A stretch of 64,000 bases of DNA from Cyanophora paradoxa. Lineage: Eukaryota > Glaucocystophyceae > Cyanophorales > Cyanophoraceae. The stretch is from the NCBI GenBank assembly GCA_004431415.1, contig QPMI01000011.1:1-64000 (forward strand), in the 5' to 3' direction. The notes beneath the pieces are model-generated. The model saw nothing but the letters and a program-made list of their open reading frames with translations, did not search any database and had not been told where the DNA came from. Shown piece by piece: positions 18,231 through 28,003 of this stretch. Within the stretch, counting starts at the first letter, position 1; every line of letters begins with the position of its first letter. A program made the position numbers and the translations under genes.

Positions 18231-18629
18231 ATGGAGACTAAATACAGAGGCTTTCATGTTATGCTTGATTACAAGGCTAAATCAGCTATAGCAACAGGTT
18301 ATGAGCATGTTAGCTTCCTAGGTAATTGGATTATGGGAACCCTTGAACAAGCAGTATTAAGACAAGGCATTAGGATTGTTCATAAACACTGTGAGATATT
18401 TGATGGCAAACTATCACCTCCTGGTTTTGCATTGGTTTTGCTATTAGATGAAAGCCATTGCACAGCTCATTGTTATTCCAATGAAGGCATGTTAGCAATT
18501 GATATATTCAGTTGTGGTAAAGAAGCTCAGCATAAAACACAATCAGTTGCAGATGAGATCGATAAAACAATGAATTTCCTCACATTTGAGAAGACTGAGA
18601 GACATAAACATGATAGATTCCCGTTTTGA
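18231..18629 (+). CDS. speD: S-adenosylmethionine decarboxylase, short prokaryotic type
   Basis: Decarboxylates S-adenosylmethionine to supply aminopropyl groups for spermidine. The proenzyme cuts itself to create a pyruvoyl cofactor. In this 132-residue protein the cleavage motif ESH is at residues 74-76, with Ser75 as the pyruvoyl residue. His80 and Cys95 (in DIFSCG) follow at the same spacing as Ser63, His68 and Cys83 of the Thermotoga maritima enzyme. Length and intron-free structure fit the bacterial/phage class, not the larger eukaryotic enzyme. It is the last gene before the repetitive flank and has an intact frame. Polyamines neutralise packaged DNA, so a role in genome packaging or host polyamine control is a reasonable inference. 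Confidence 0.85.
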   Translation: METKYRGFHVMLDYKAKSAIATGYEHVSFLGNWIMGTLEQAVLRQGIRIVHKHCEIFDGKLSPPGFALVLLLDESHCTAHCYSNEGMLAIDIFSCGKEAQHKTQSVADEIDKTMNFLTFEKTERHKHDRFPF

Positions 18630-18670
18630 TGAGTTTCTTTCCTTTGTTTTCTAACAATAACATTGATCAG

Positions 18671-18713
18671 CTACTGTAACAAAAAGATATAATATATCCT
18701 TTTCCTACAGTAG
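18671..18713 (+). terminator. imperfect hairpin after the decarboxylase gene
   Basis: Outer arms CTACTGTA (18,671-18,678) and TACAGTAG (18,706-18,713) enclose a second near-palindrome of A/T words. It lies about 40 bases after the stop at 18,629, a position suited to a transcript end. Function is inferred. Confidence 0.4.
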
Positions 18714-18892
18714 CTTTCTACAATGATTATTTTCCGGATTCCGGTCATTTGTTACAATAGAATTCTACTGTATGATGTAGCCTAAATATGACTACACCTT
18801 AGACTTGCATATGTTAAATTTCGAATACTATTCGATTTCTTTACACTAAACCCTCAGCATCTGCCCTAGATTCCCCCCATTACCCTATTATT

Positions 18893-19610
18893 TAAGTGGA
18901 CTCAAGGTTGACTCATATTAATCGTAAAAGTAGTAAAAGTATATGGATTTTGTTACGAATTCAATGCAAGGGTTGACTAAGTGGGTTGAGTTGACTCAAA
19001 TTTCACAGGAAATATTTGGGACCTAAAGTTTTCTAAAAAGGATTTGAAAAAATGTGTCAACTCCCCCCACTTAGTCAACCCTGACCATAAACAGTAAGGA
19101 TTTGAGCTAACAAGTATCACAAAGTGAACATTTTGAGTCCACTTAGAAGATCCACCTAACAATTTAGAGTCAAATTTACTTGGGAATTCGATTTGTATGA
19201 AAAAGTGAGTCCACCCTGACCATATTCAATAAGCATTCCTCTTAATCCCCTTGTTTATATTTACATTGATTAATATTTAATACTAAGTGGACTCATGGTT
19301 GATTCATATTAATCGTAAAAGGAGTAAATGTATATAAAAATGTGACCATTTCAATGCTAAGGTTGACTAAGTGGGTTGAGTTGACTCAAATTTCAGAGGA
19401 AATTTTGAGATCCAAAGAATATTCTATAAAAGATTTTGAAAAATGTGTCAACTCCCCCACTTAGTCAACCCTGACCATATACAGTAAGCATTAGAACTTA
19501 AATGTATCACAAAGTGAACATTATGAGTCCACTTAGAAGATCCACTTTTGAAATATAAGTTGATTTTGCTTGAAATTTCAAAGTTGATCTAAAAGTGAGT
19601 CCACCCTGAT
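18893..19610. repeat. 391-bp direct tandem repeat in the viral flank
   Basis: Two diverged copies begin at 18,893 and 19,284 (TAAGTGGACTCA...) and run through the same landmarks in the same order: GGTTGACTAAGTGGG, GAGTTGACTCAAATTTCA, the opposite-strand word CCCACTTAGTCAACC, and GAGTCCACTTAGAAGATCCAC. The first bases of the window (CCCACTTAGTCAACC, then GAGTCAACTGTGAGTCCAC at 71-89) use the same words. Both flanks of the viral segment therefore share this repeat family, consistent with terminal repeats. Related words (GTTGACTAAGTTGAC) recur to about 19,720. No gene is visible here. Confidence 0.75.
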
Positions 19611-19772
19611 TGATTATGGTAACAAAGTTGACTAAGTTGACTAAGTTGAGTCATCTTAAGAAATTCAAGAAGACTAAGAGTTCAAAATGTTTATGAAAAG
19701 TGAGTCAACTTAGACCACTTATGGTAACAAAGTTAAATATTTAATTGATTTAATCGGAAAAGAACATGATTT

Positions 19773-19997
19773 AATCGAATTTATTGATATAATTCCGATT
19801 AGATTCATTTAGGATTCAATTAAGATTAATCGAAGTTATAGATATAATTCCGATTAACTACAATTAAGATACAATATCGATTAATCGAGTTTATCGATAT
19901 AACATCGATTAAATTAATTGAAAATGCATTTAAAAATATGAAAATTCATGTGAAAATTCAAATAAATTAATCGATTTTATTGATATAACATCGAATC
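19773..19997. repeat. four iterons with pattern AATCGAnTTTATnGATATAA
   Basis: Copies of about 29 bp begin at 19,773, 19,828, 19,883 and 19,969, the first three spaced exactly 55 bp. Each contains a GATATAA core followed by TCCGATTA or ATCGATTA. Very AT-rich and next to the element's end. Regular spacing suggests binding sites for a replication or integration protein; this is inference. Confidence 0.65.
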
Positions 19998-22900
19998 ACA
20001 CATATGAATATTCATATTTTAATCCTGAGGCGGAACGCCGAGGGATTAAAATATGAATATTCATATGTGTCGCCGCGGCGGCCGCGGCCGCGGGGCCGGA
20101 CGTCGAGGACGGCGGGGCGCCCGGCGCCGGCATCGACGGAGCGCGGGGCGCCGGCATCGACGGGGCGCCCGGAGGCAGTACCAGCTCCCGCACAGTCACA
20201 TTGGACGACCACATCTGCTCGCGCGTCGACGGAGGCGGCGCCGGGACCGCGGGCCAGGGCTGGGAGAGCAGAAGCGCACGTCTGCGGCGGGAACGGACTT
20301 CCCGAACTCTCCCTCGGGCACGTTGAAGAACAGGTCCTGCAGGGGCGATCAGGCCCTAGGGCGCTACAGCAGCGGGTTCGCCTCGAGCCCTCTCTCCAAC
20401 GCGCCTGAAGAGTGCGGCGGAGTTCCTCGGTGCACTCGCGAAGCTGCTCTGCGGCGGCGGCAGCGGCTGCCGGCCCGCGGAGGGCGGGCGGCACGAGGGG
20501 CGGGGGCGAGGCGAGAACAGCCAGCTGGAACGCCCGCGCTTTCTGCGGCCCGGCCCGAGCTTCACTTCAAAAAGGTGTGCGGTCGGCCCTCGCAATTGCA
20601 GGAATGGGGTGCGCGCGCCTCGCCCATGCAGGGGACGAACGCGCGCGTCCGCCTCGAGTTCAGCGTTTCGCTGCGCATGTGGCCGGGCCGGGGGGGCCCT
20701 GGCAGTCAGCCTCGAAGCGCCATCTCGAATTCGCGGCCCGAGACTCGAACTCGCGACGTCGGCAGCGCGCCTGTGCACGCGGAAGTTGGAGCGGACCACA
20801 AGGTAGTTCGCGAGGAGCGCCGCCAGCAGAGCCAGTACCTGCCCGCCCTCGCGATCGGTCACGCTCCAGTGGGCGGGGGGGATGCGTGCGCACGGAGAGG
20901 AGGGCGGCGGCGTGGAGGACGGCGAAGGCGCGGTGGTAGCGGGCCCGCACGTCAGCGGCCACGTCGCGGCGCTGCGCGGCCGACCCGTGCGCCCACCGCC
21001 GCTTCAGCGTTGACGCCGCGGAGGACGCCCCGCCCCCTGTGTCCTCGCTCGGCTCCGACGCCGACGCAGCCAGCAGCGCCGTCGTCGCGTCCTGCGCGGT
21101 CGGCCGCCGTCGGTCCTCGAGCTCGAGCTCGCGCCAAAGCGTAGCGGGGCGGGCAGTGCGCGCGCGCCTCCAGATCGTTGTCGAGGCGACGCTCACGCAA
21201 GCTGCCCATACGTATCGATATCGCGCGCGCGCTCGACGGGGGCGCCCGGGCCTCCCGATCCGCCTGCGCCCGCTGCAGGAGCATCCACAGGCCGTTAAGC
21301 CCCATCACCGGACGGGGCGGGGCGGGGCGGGGCGAGGCCGGGCCGCGGCCGGGGGCGCGCACGGCGTGCAGGCGGTCGACGCGGTGCTGCTCGACGAGCT
21401 GGTCAGCCTGCTCTTCCGTCCGAATCGCCCCTTCGATGTCTGCGCGCGCACGAGCTGCCCTTCAATTGCAAGCTCGGACCCCAGCGTTCGGGAGCACCGA
21501 AGAGGTGGGCGGCCTGAAAGGCGGCGAAGCGGCGGAGCACGCGGACCGAGTGCGGGTGCGTCTGCAGCAGATGCCCGTACATCCTGTGGCGCGTTCAGTC
21601 GAGTCGGGCCGGGGGGCGGAGGCCTAGGGCCGGGGGGCAGAGGGGGCACCGGAGGGCGCGCTGCTTGGACTCCTCGGCCGCCAGAGCGCGCATGGAGAGC
21701 TCGGCGCGCTGCCTGGCCCGCGTGTCTACCCGCGGCCGCCGCATGTCAAGTTAAAGAGCAGCTCCCGAGAAGAAGGGCGAGTGCGCGCATGCGCACCGCT
21801 GCCGGCGGCGCGCTCCGCGGTGCGTACGACGGTCCAGAAGGCGGCGGCGCGGAGGGAGGCGCTCCGCTCCTCCCGCCCGATGGCGGCCAGCAGCCTGCGG
21901 GGTCGACGACGTCGGCCGCCGCCGGCCGCAGCTCGCGATCGGGCGCTGGAGCTCGAGGGGGCGCACTCGGTGACGTCGTGGCCCTCTTCCCCCCACTCCT
22001 CCCGCTCCACAGCCCGCTGGTGCTCAAGGAAGAAGGCCTGAGCGCCCCGCGTGAGTGAGCCAATACGTCGGCAGGCGAACGGGACGCGCGCGCGCGCCTG
22101 GTAAGAGGTTGCGAAGCCAGCAGGCATCTGCGGCGGCGCCTAAGAGATGTGGAGGGCGCGCGCGCGGCGCACCCGCCGCGCCGCACCCGACGGGCTTTGC
22201 GGGCCAAGGCCTGGACCCGAGCGTAAGCAAAGGGAGAGGAGGGGGGCGCGCGGGGACACAAGAGCCGGACCATGGAGAGGGGGGCCAGGGCCGGCAAATC
22301 GTAGAGGGCCGCTGCGAGGCGGGCGTGGAGGAACGCAGAGGGCGGGCGCCGCTCGCAGGCCGCCCGAGCGAACTCCAGGGCGGCGGCGGCGGGGGCGCCG
22401 GCGGCTCGTCCCGGGGGCGCGCCCGAGGCCGAGGGGCGCCAGGCGCGCGGCGAGGGAGCGGCTGGCGGCGGAGTGGTCCGGCTCTTCTGCGAGCGCCATG
22501 CGGGTGGCCACGTCGTGGCAGGCGTCGCCGCAGAGGAAAGAGAGGCGCTCGCTGCGCGCCGCCGCCGCCGCCGCCGTCGCGCGGGCGCGGATGAGGAGCG
22601 CGGAGGCGGGCGCGGTCAGGACGACGACGCCGGCGAGGGCGGGCCAGAAGGCGGCGGGGGCGGCGCAGCCCGGCGCGGCGCAGAAGGCCAGGCCCAGCGC
22701 CGCGCAGGGGAGGGGCAGCAGGGAGAGGTACGCTTCCCACAGCAGAGCCCCCGTCCGCAGCGGCGGCAGCCTGCGCAGGCGAGGTCGAGAGGCCGGGGCG
22801 CGCGCAGGGCGGGCGGCCGCGGACGCAGGGGCCGGGGGGGCACCATCTGTAGAAGACCACCGCGTAGAGGGCGGCACCGGCGACCTGGAAGCCGCCCCGG

Positions 22901-23893
22901 AGGGCGCCCCGGTCCCGAGAGAACTGCGGGAGAGCGCGTGAGTGCACGAGAAGGGCAGGAAAAGACCTAGGGGAGGACAAGGGGGCACGAGGGCGAGGAG
23001 GAGGAGGAAGGTCTTGACGGCGGCGAGGGCGAGGTCGGGGCGCGGCGTGGAGCGGGCGAGGGCGGCGTGAGCGGAGGGCCGCGGGTCGAACAGCAGCACG
23101 GGCGCCGCGGAGAGGCACACGACGGCGACGACGGCCGCGATCGCAAAGACTGCGATCACGAGATGCTTGTGCGACAGGCAGTCGACGGACGGGAACTCCT
23201 CCAGCGCGCCCCCGCGGCACGCGATGGCGGGCCCGAAGCTGCCGAGCAGCGCGGGCGCCTCCAGCACGAGCAGCAGCGCGACCCACCAGCGCACGGCGGC
23301 CGTCAAGGTCTCTGCGCGCGCGGGGCGCCGGCGCCGGCGCGGGGATCAGCGGAAGAATAGCGGAGGCAGAGGGGTCGCAGCACGAACTGTGCCCAGTCTC
23401 GCGCTTGCAGAAGAACAGGAACAGGCAGACGATAAGGACTGCGAGGAGGGCGATTGACGTCCAGAATAGGGCGAGGAAGCCACCCCAGGAGGCGAAACGC
23501 GGGCGGAGCTGGAGGAAGAAAAGGAAGAGGTTCGACTGCGAGTCGTCGCAGAAGATGCAGCCAGGGAGCCAGAGAACGAGCGCGGAGAGCTGGAGGAGGC
23601 CGACCGCGCGAAGGAGGGCGAGAGCGCGCAGCCAGTCGCGCGAGGGCCCCGAATTCGTGCCAGAAGCCGCGACCAACAGATTGTATCCCTGCGAGAGCGC
23701 TCATTAGGGACGGGCTTGCGCGAATTCGGATGGCGCGCGCGCGCCCGCGGGCGGCCAGTGCCGATGCGCGATGATGCGCGCGGGGAAAGCGCACCTGGTA
23801 CACAGAGTGACGCGTGCGCTCGAAAGGTGCATCGTCGTTCCAGCGCGGGGCGCCGTATGCGTCGCCGTCGACGTCGCTCGATTCCGCGTTCAT
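19996..23893 (-). CDS. TmcB-like multi-pass membrane protein, probably truncated at its 3' end
   Basis: Relative of the large algal/protist TmcB-type membrane proteins: several N-terminal membrane helices, then helical repeats resembling TPR/HAT. The ATG at 23,893 opens exon 1 (MNAESSDVDGDAYG), joined to a membrane exon (LALLRAVGLLQLSALVLWLPG; ALFWTSIALLAVLIVCLFLFF). Next come FPSVDCLSHKHLVIAVFAIAA, typical of the family, and VAGAALYAVVFYRW. The repeat unit RMYGHLLQTHPHSVRVLRRF is near 21,560. A later membrane exon is near 20,830. Readable exons end LQDLFFNVPEGEFGK, a 62-nt intron, then MWSSNVTVRELVL. That frame runs through the viral hairpin to a stop at 19,996. The sister gene at 30-41 kb continues for several more kilobases, so the tail here is probably missing. 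Confidence 0.65.
19998..20070. repeat. 28-bp perfect inverted repeat at the virus/host boundary
   Basis: 19,998-20,025 pairs perfectly with 20,043-20,070. The 17-nt loop itself contains a small GGCG-GAA-CGCC hairpin. AT-rich viral DNA ends in this structure and the next base begins extreme GC DNA. It marks an element end, a folded-back terminus or a repair junction. Confidence 0.85.
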
Positions 23894-24668
23894 CGTCGGC
23901 CGCGCTACGATGGGAGCTCACCAAGGCGCGTAGCGCACGCAGCTGGCGCGCGCCCGCGCAGGTGGCCGGGAAGCAGGTAGCTAAGTTGGCTTGCCTCCTC
24001 GCGCTCGGGCCGGGTACAGCCACACGTGGTTCGAATTTGATCGCCGACACATGCGGCGGCGTTAACGTTATGCCGGGCGCCGGCTATAGCTAGCTAGCCT
24101 GTCGGCTAGCTTGCCGGCTTAAAGCTCGGGTACTGCAAAATTTAAAAACTCCTTTCCAATTGCAAACTTGCATACATGTACACAGAAGCTCTGTTTTTTC
24201 GCATTCGGTACGACAGGTACTTCGGTACGACAGGTACTTAAGCTGTGGTGCGGACCGTGCGGTACGAATTGAGGCGGCCTAGCGCACCACACGCTGCTTC
24301 CCGACTCCCGAGCACTGGCATGATGACAAGCTCTGCCGAGCATCGCAAGAGCTTTCTTATACACTTGGTCAAGAGTTTAGATTGAATACACATGAAGAAT
24401 ATAGTTTAAAGCTATCAAATGGAATAAAGCGCCGGGGGCGAGCCCGCGCGCGGCCGCCGGAGGACTGGCCATGGAGGGGATCGGAGGCCGGGCGGGGAGA
24501 TACTCTGATACATAGCTGGCCATGGTTACAAAGACACATTTTCCAACAAGTCCGTGCCGGCTGCGGGGCGCCGTGCCGGCTGCGGGGCGCGCGTGCCAGG
24601 CCATGGCTAGAGCCAGTCCGTGCCGGCTGCGGGGCGCCGTGCCGGCTGCAGGGCGTGCCAGGCCATGG
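23894..24668. other. intergenic region
   Basis: GC content falls in the middle (24,120-24,420). A palindromic cluster of GCTAGC/CCGGC words spans 24,070-24,118, and GGTACGACAGGTACTT occurs twice near 24,208-24,240. The right part holds the tandem repeat described separately. No coding exon is convincing. It should contain the promoter of the TmcB-like gene starting at 23,893. Confidence 0.5.
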
Positions 24669-24701
24669 CTAGAGCCAGTCCGTGCCGGCTGCGGGGCGCC
24701 G
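24554..24701. repeat. 62-66-bp GC-rich tandem repeat
   Basis: Units begin at 24,554, 24,620 and 24,682, each opening with GTGCCGGCTGCGGGGCGC. The first two end in CCAGGCCATGGCTAGAGCCAGTCC, and the third is partial. The array covers the apparent 3' end of the beta-helix gene. Confidence 0.8.
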
Positions 24702-27700
24702 CTCGCGGAACACGTTGAGCTGGCCGATGGACGCGCAGCGGTCGGGGTCGGCCCAGACGCCGGGGCCCCCGCGGGCCCGGGCGCGTCCCGCGCGGACGCC
24801 GGCGGGTCGCCATCGCCCGCGGATCGCGATCGCCGCCGGAGCTTGTGGCGGTACCCGTACACGGAGGGCGGGGCGGGCCGGCGGGGGGGCCGGAGCGAGG
24901 CCCGGGGCCGCGGCCGGCGCCGACGGGTCGCGGTCGTAATGGAATACGTTCGACACGACGAGGGCGAGGCCGCCGCGTCGATCAGCAGCTGCGAGCGCGC
25001 GCGTGAGGGGCGGACCGGAGGGGGGCGGGACGGGGGCGCTAGCGCTGGGGGGTACCGGCCCGCGGACATCGTTCGCCTCGAGGACGCCCCGCGAGCCCGC
25101 TGAGAACTCCACCGCGGGGGTTCGATCCGGCGCCGAGCCCAGCCCCTCGCGATCGCCGCCGGGGGCGCCGCCGCCGCCCTCGCCCCGCAGGCAGTTGCGC
25201 CGCGCGGTGACGTCGGCATCCCACCCCGCCAGCAACGCAGGGCCCCCCTCCGAGGAGATGGAATTGCCCTACCCCCCCCCCCCCAGTCCACTCAGCAAGG
25301 CGGGGCGAGATCCCGGATAGCGAGCGGCGGGGGGTACCTCGATCTCGACTCTCGCGCCCGCGATGCGTACCCCTCTTCGGCACTGGTCGGCGACAGAGTT
25401 CTACGGGGGAGGTTAGGGCAGGGGTTGGAAGGTCATGATATGGGGTACGCGGAAGGGAAGGTGGCGGGGGTACGGGCGCGCCTCGAGCAATCCAGAGGCG
25501 CGATCCTCGAAGAACGCGGCGTCCCCGGCGAGGGAGCGGAACTCGCACTCCCGCGCCTCCGACAACGCGCCGCACTGCGGGCGGGGGTACGGGCGATCGG
25601 TGCGGGCGGCGGGGTACCCCTCCCCCGAAACCCGTACCCGGGCGCCCACGCCGGCGGAGGAGTTGGAGATGTAGCACTTCTGAGCGAAGGCGCAGGCGCC
25701 GGCGCCCTGGGGGGTACGGAGCCTCAGCGGGGGTCGGGGTGGGGGGCACCCAGAGCTAGCGCTAGGGCCGGGACCGCGGGGCGCGCCTGAGAGAGGAGGG
25801 CGGCCGCGCCGGGGACGTTGAAGAGCGTCGACCCCTGCAGCTCCACGCGCCCGCCCTCCGACGCCAGAGCCCCGACCCTGCCGGCGCCGCGCCGCGGTCG
25901 CGGTCGGCCCAACTGCAAGCTTGAGTGCCGGGCGGAGGCAGGGGGTGCTGCGCACTCGCAGTCGTGGAGCGAGCAGGCCTTGAGCGTGGCCGTACCCATG
26001 CGGCCCGCCAGGGTGCCGACCTGGGGGAAAGGGCTCGCGCGGGGGTACGCGGAATGGAGTGGGGGTACGGGACGCGCCCGCAGGTCGCAGAGCTCGGTTC
26101 GCTCGAGGGCGGCGCTTGCGCCCTGCGAACAGAGAGGCTCGCGGGGGGAAAGAGAGGGGCGGGGTACGTGTGCGGGCACGCACGGAGGTGCAGACGACTC
26201 CCCACGCGGAGGGGCTACCCCCGCTTTCGACGCAGCGGAGGCGGCAGGCGGTGACAGACGCGCTGGCGCCCGGCGCGTCAAGCTGCGGGCCGGGCCGGGG
26301 AAGGAGTGAGCGGCGAGCGGGCGGGCGGGAGGGCGCGGCGGCCGGCCGTACCATGAGGCAGCAGCTGCCGGGAAGGCACGCGATCTGCGGGCCGGGGCCG
26401 GGCCGAGCTCAGGGGGGGGGGGGGGTTGGGGGGGGGGAAGGGGCCGGGGTACGGCGCGCCTCGACGTCAGCGAGCGTGAGGGCGCCGCCGGCGACGTGCA
26501 GGGCGCCGGTCTGCCAGGGGTACGGGCGCGCCGCCTCCCCCGGGGGGGGCTCCGGGGTGGATGCCCCCGACCCCGAAGAGCCTGAGGCGGAGGAGGCGGA
26601 TACCAGGGGCGGCAGGCCGCGGGCCAGGCTTCCGAGGCCGGGCCCCGGGGTACCGGCGTTGACGGGGGGCAGCCGCCCCAGGGACCGGAAGACGGCGGAC
26701 CCCGAGGAGGCCGACGGGGGTACGGCGGGTCCAGAGCCGCGGGGAGAGCCGCGGGGGGAGCCGCGGGGGGAGCCGCGGCCGGGGAGGGGCGATCGGGAGT
26801 GGCTGGGGGGTACGGGGGAGTGGGAGGGGGACCCGAAGGGGGAGCGCGGGGTCGGGCTACCGAAGGAAGAGGCGACGAGGGAGGAGCGGCGGGAGCCGAA
26901 GGGGCGCCCGAGAGGCGCGGGGGTCCGCGGGGTCCGCGAGGTCCTGGCCGGGGCCGGCGCCGGCGCCGGGGGCCACCGCGAGCTCGGGCATGGATCCGGA
27001 GCGCGGCCGGCGCCGCCCGGCGGGCGGGCGCGGGCGGGCGCCGCCGCCGGGGCGTCCAGGGCGGGCTCATAGGCGCCCCGAAGCGGCTCGGGCTCGGCCC
27101 CAGGGGCCGCGGCGCCGGCGCCCTCGGGGGGCACCGGTACCGCCCGCAGCGTCAGGTTCTGGAAGCTGCGGCGAAAAAGCACGTTGGGAGGGGGGGCGAG
27201 GTCCCCGAGGGGTACCGGAGCACAGCGGCGCGCGCACGTGACGGCGGGGGCGTCGATGCGGAGGGCGCGTGGGCCGGCGAACTCGATGACGACATCGCCG
27301 CTGGACTCGCCCATCCCGACCACCGTGCAGTTGCGCAGGAGAGATCTAGAGGCCGCCTGCTCGCGGTAGGTCCCGGGGGCGACGTACACGGTGCCGCCTG
27401 CGCGCGCGGGTCCATCGATATCGATATCCAGAGTTCAGCGGATTTAAAAAGAGGGGCGCGCGGGGGCCGGGGCGGGGCGCGCCGTGCAGTACCGCGGCGA
27501 GCCCTTCGCCGAGGGTGCGGAAGTAGGTCGGGCCCGCCGCCTCCTCGCGCAGCGTGACGAACACTGGCGGGCGGCCGGCCGCGATCAGCGCCCCGGCTCC
27601 GATCCGATCCGAGGCGCGGTTTGAATTTATTTATTTATAGCGTACCGTTAAGGAGCGCCCGGCGCGAGAGGCGCGGCGGAGTCTGCGGATCCGAAGTCTG

Positions 27701-28003
27701 CGGCTCGGGCGGGGCGCGCGCGTGCGGGGCGGGGCGGGGCGGGCGCCCGCGCACCCATCGCCGGCCGCCTGGAGCGCGGCGTCCTGCGCCTTAAAGCTGG
27801 CGGATGTGTCCGTCCGAACCCGCGGCTGCCGTGCCTCGTTGAATTAGCCCAAGGCGCGCGCGCGCGCGCGCGGGCGGGCGGGCGGGCGGGCGGGCGGGCG
27901 GGGGGAGGGTCAGCCGTGCGCGCATGCGCACTGAGTGAGAGAACGAGAGGGGGCGGATCGGCTTGAAGCGGGAGTCCCTGCTCCAGAACGCCGTGTCGCC
28001 CAT
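24669..28003 (-). CDS. right-handed beta-helix (pectin-lyase-like) protein
   Basis: Secreted or surface protein of the parallel beta-helix class, which often binds or cuts polysaccharides. Exon junction EGLAA|GGTVYVAPGTYRE (near 27,400) is the classic first coil. Next are LLRNCTVVGMGESSGDVVIEF and LFRRSFQNLTLRAV. A long Pro/Ser/Gly-rich insert spans 26,500-27,000. Further coils are split over small exons: LTLADVEA, ASVTACRLRCVESGGS, ATLKACSLHDCECAA, FAQKCYISNSSAGVGARV, ALSEARECEFRSLAG, ADVTARRNCLRGEG and LVVSNVFHYDRD. The last coil exon ends at a stop at 24,669. The repeated pattern C-x(n)-G with buried aliphatics fits a helix of ten or more turns. The first exon is uncertain; an ATG at 28,003 (MGDTAFWSRDSRFKPIR) is my best guess. 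No catalytic residues were identified. Confidence 0.62.
27851..27904. repeat. CG and GGCG simple repeats
   Basis: An alternating CG run is followed by about nine GGCG/GGGC tetramers. Low complexity with no gene content; it lies in a presumed intron of the beta-helix gene. Confidence 0.7.
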
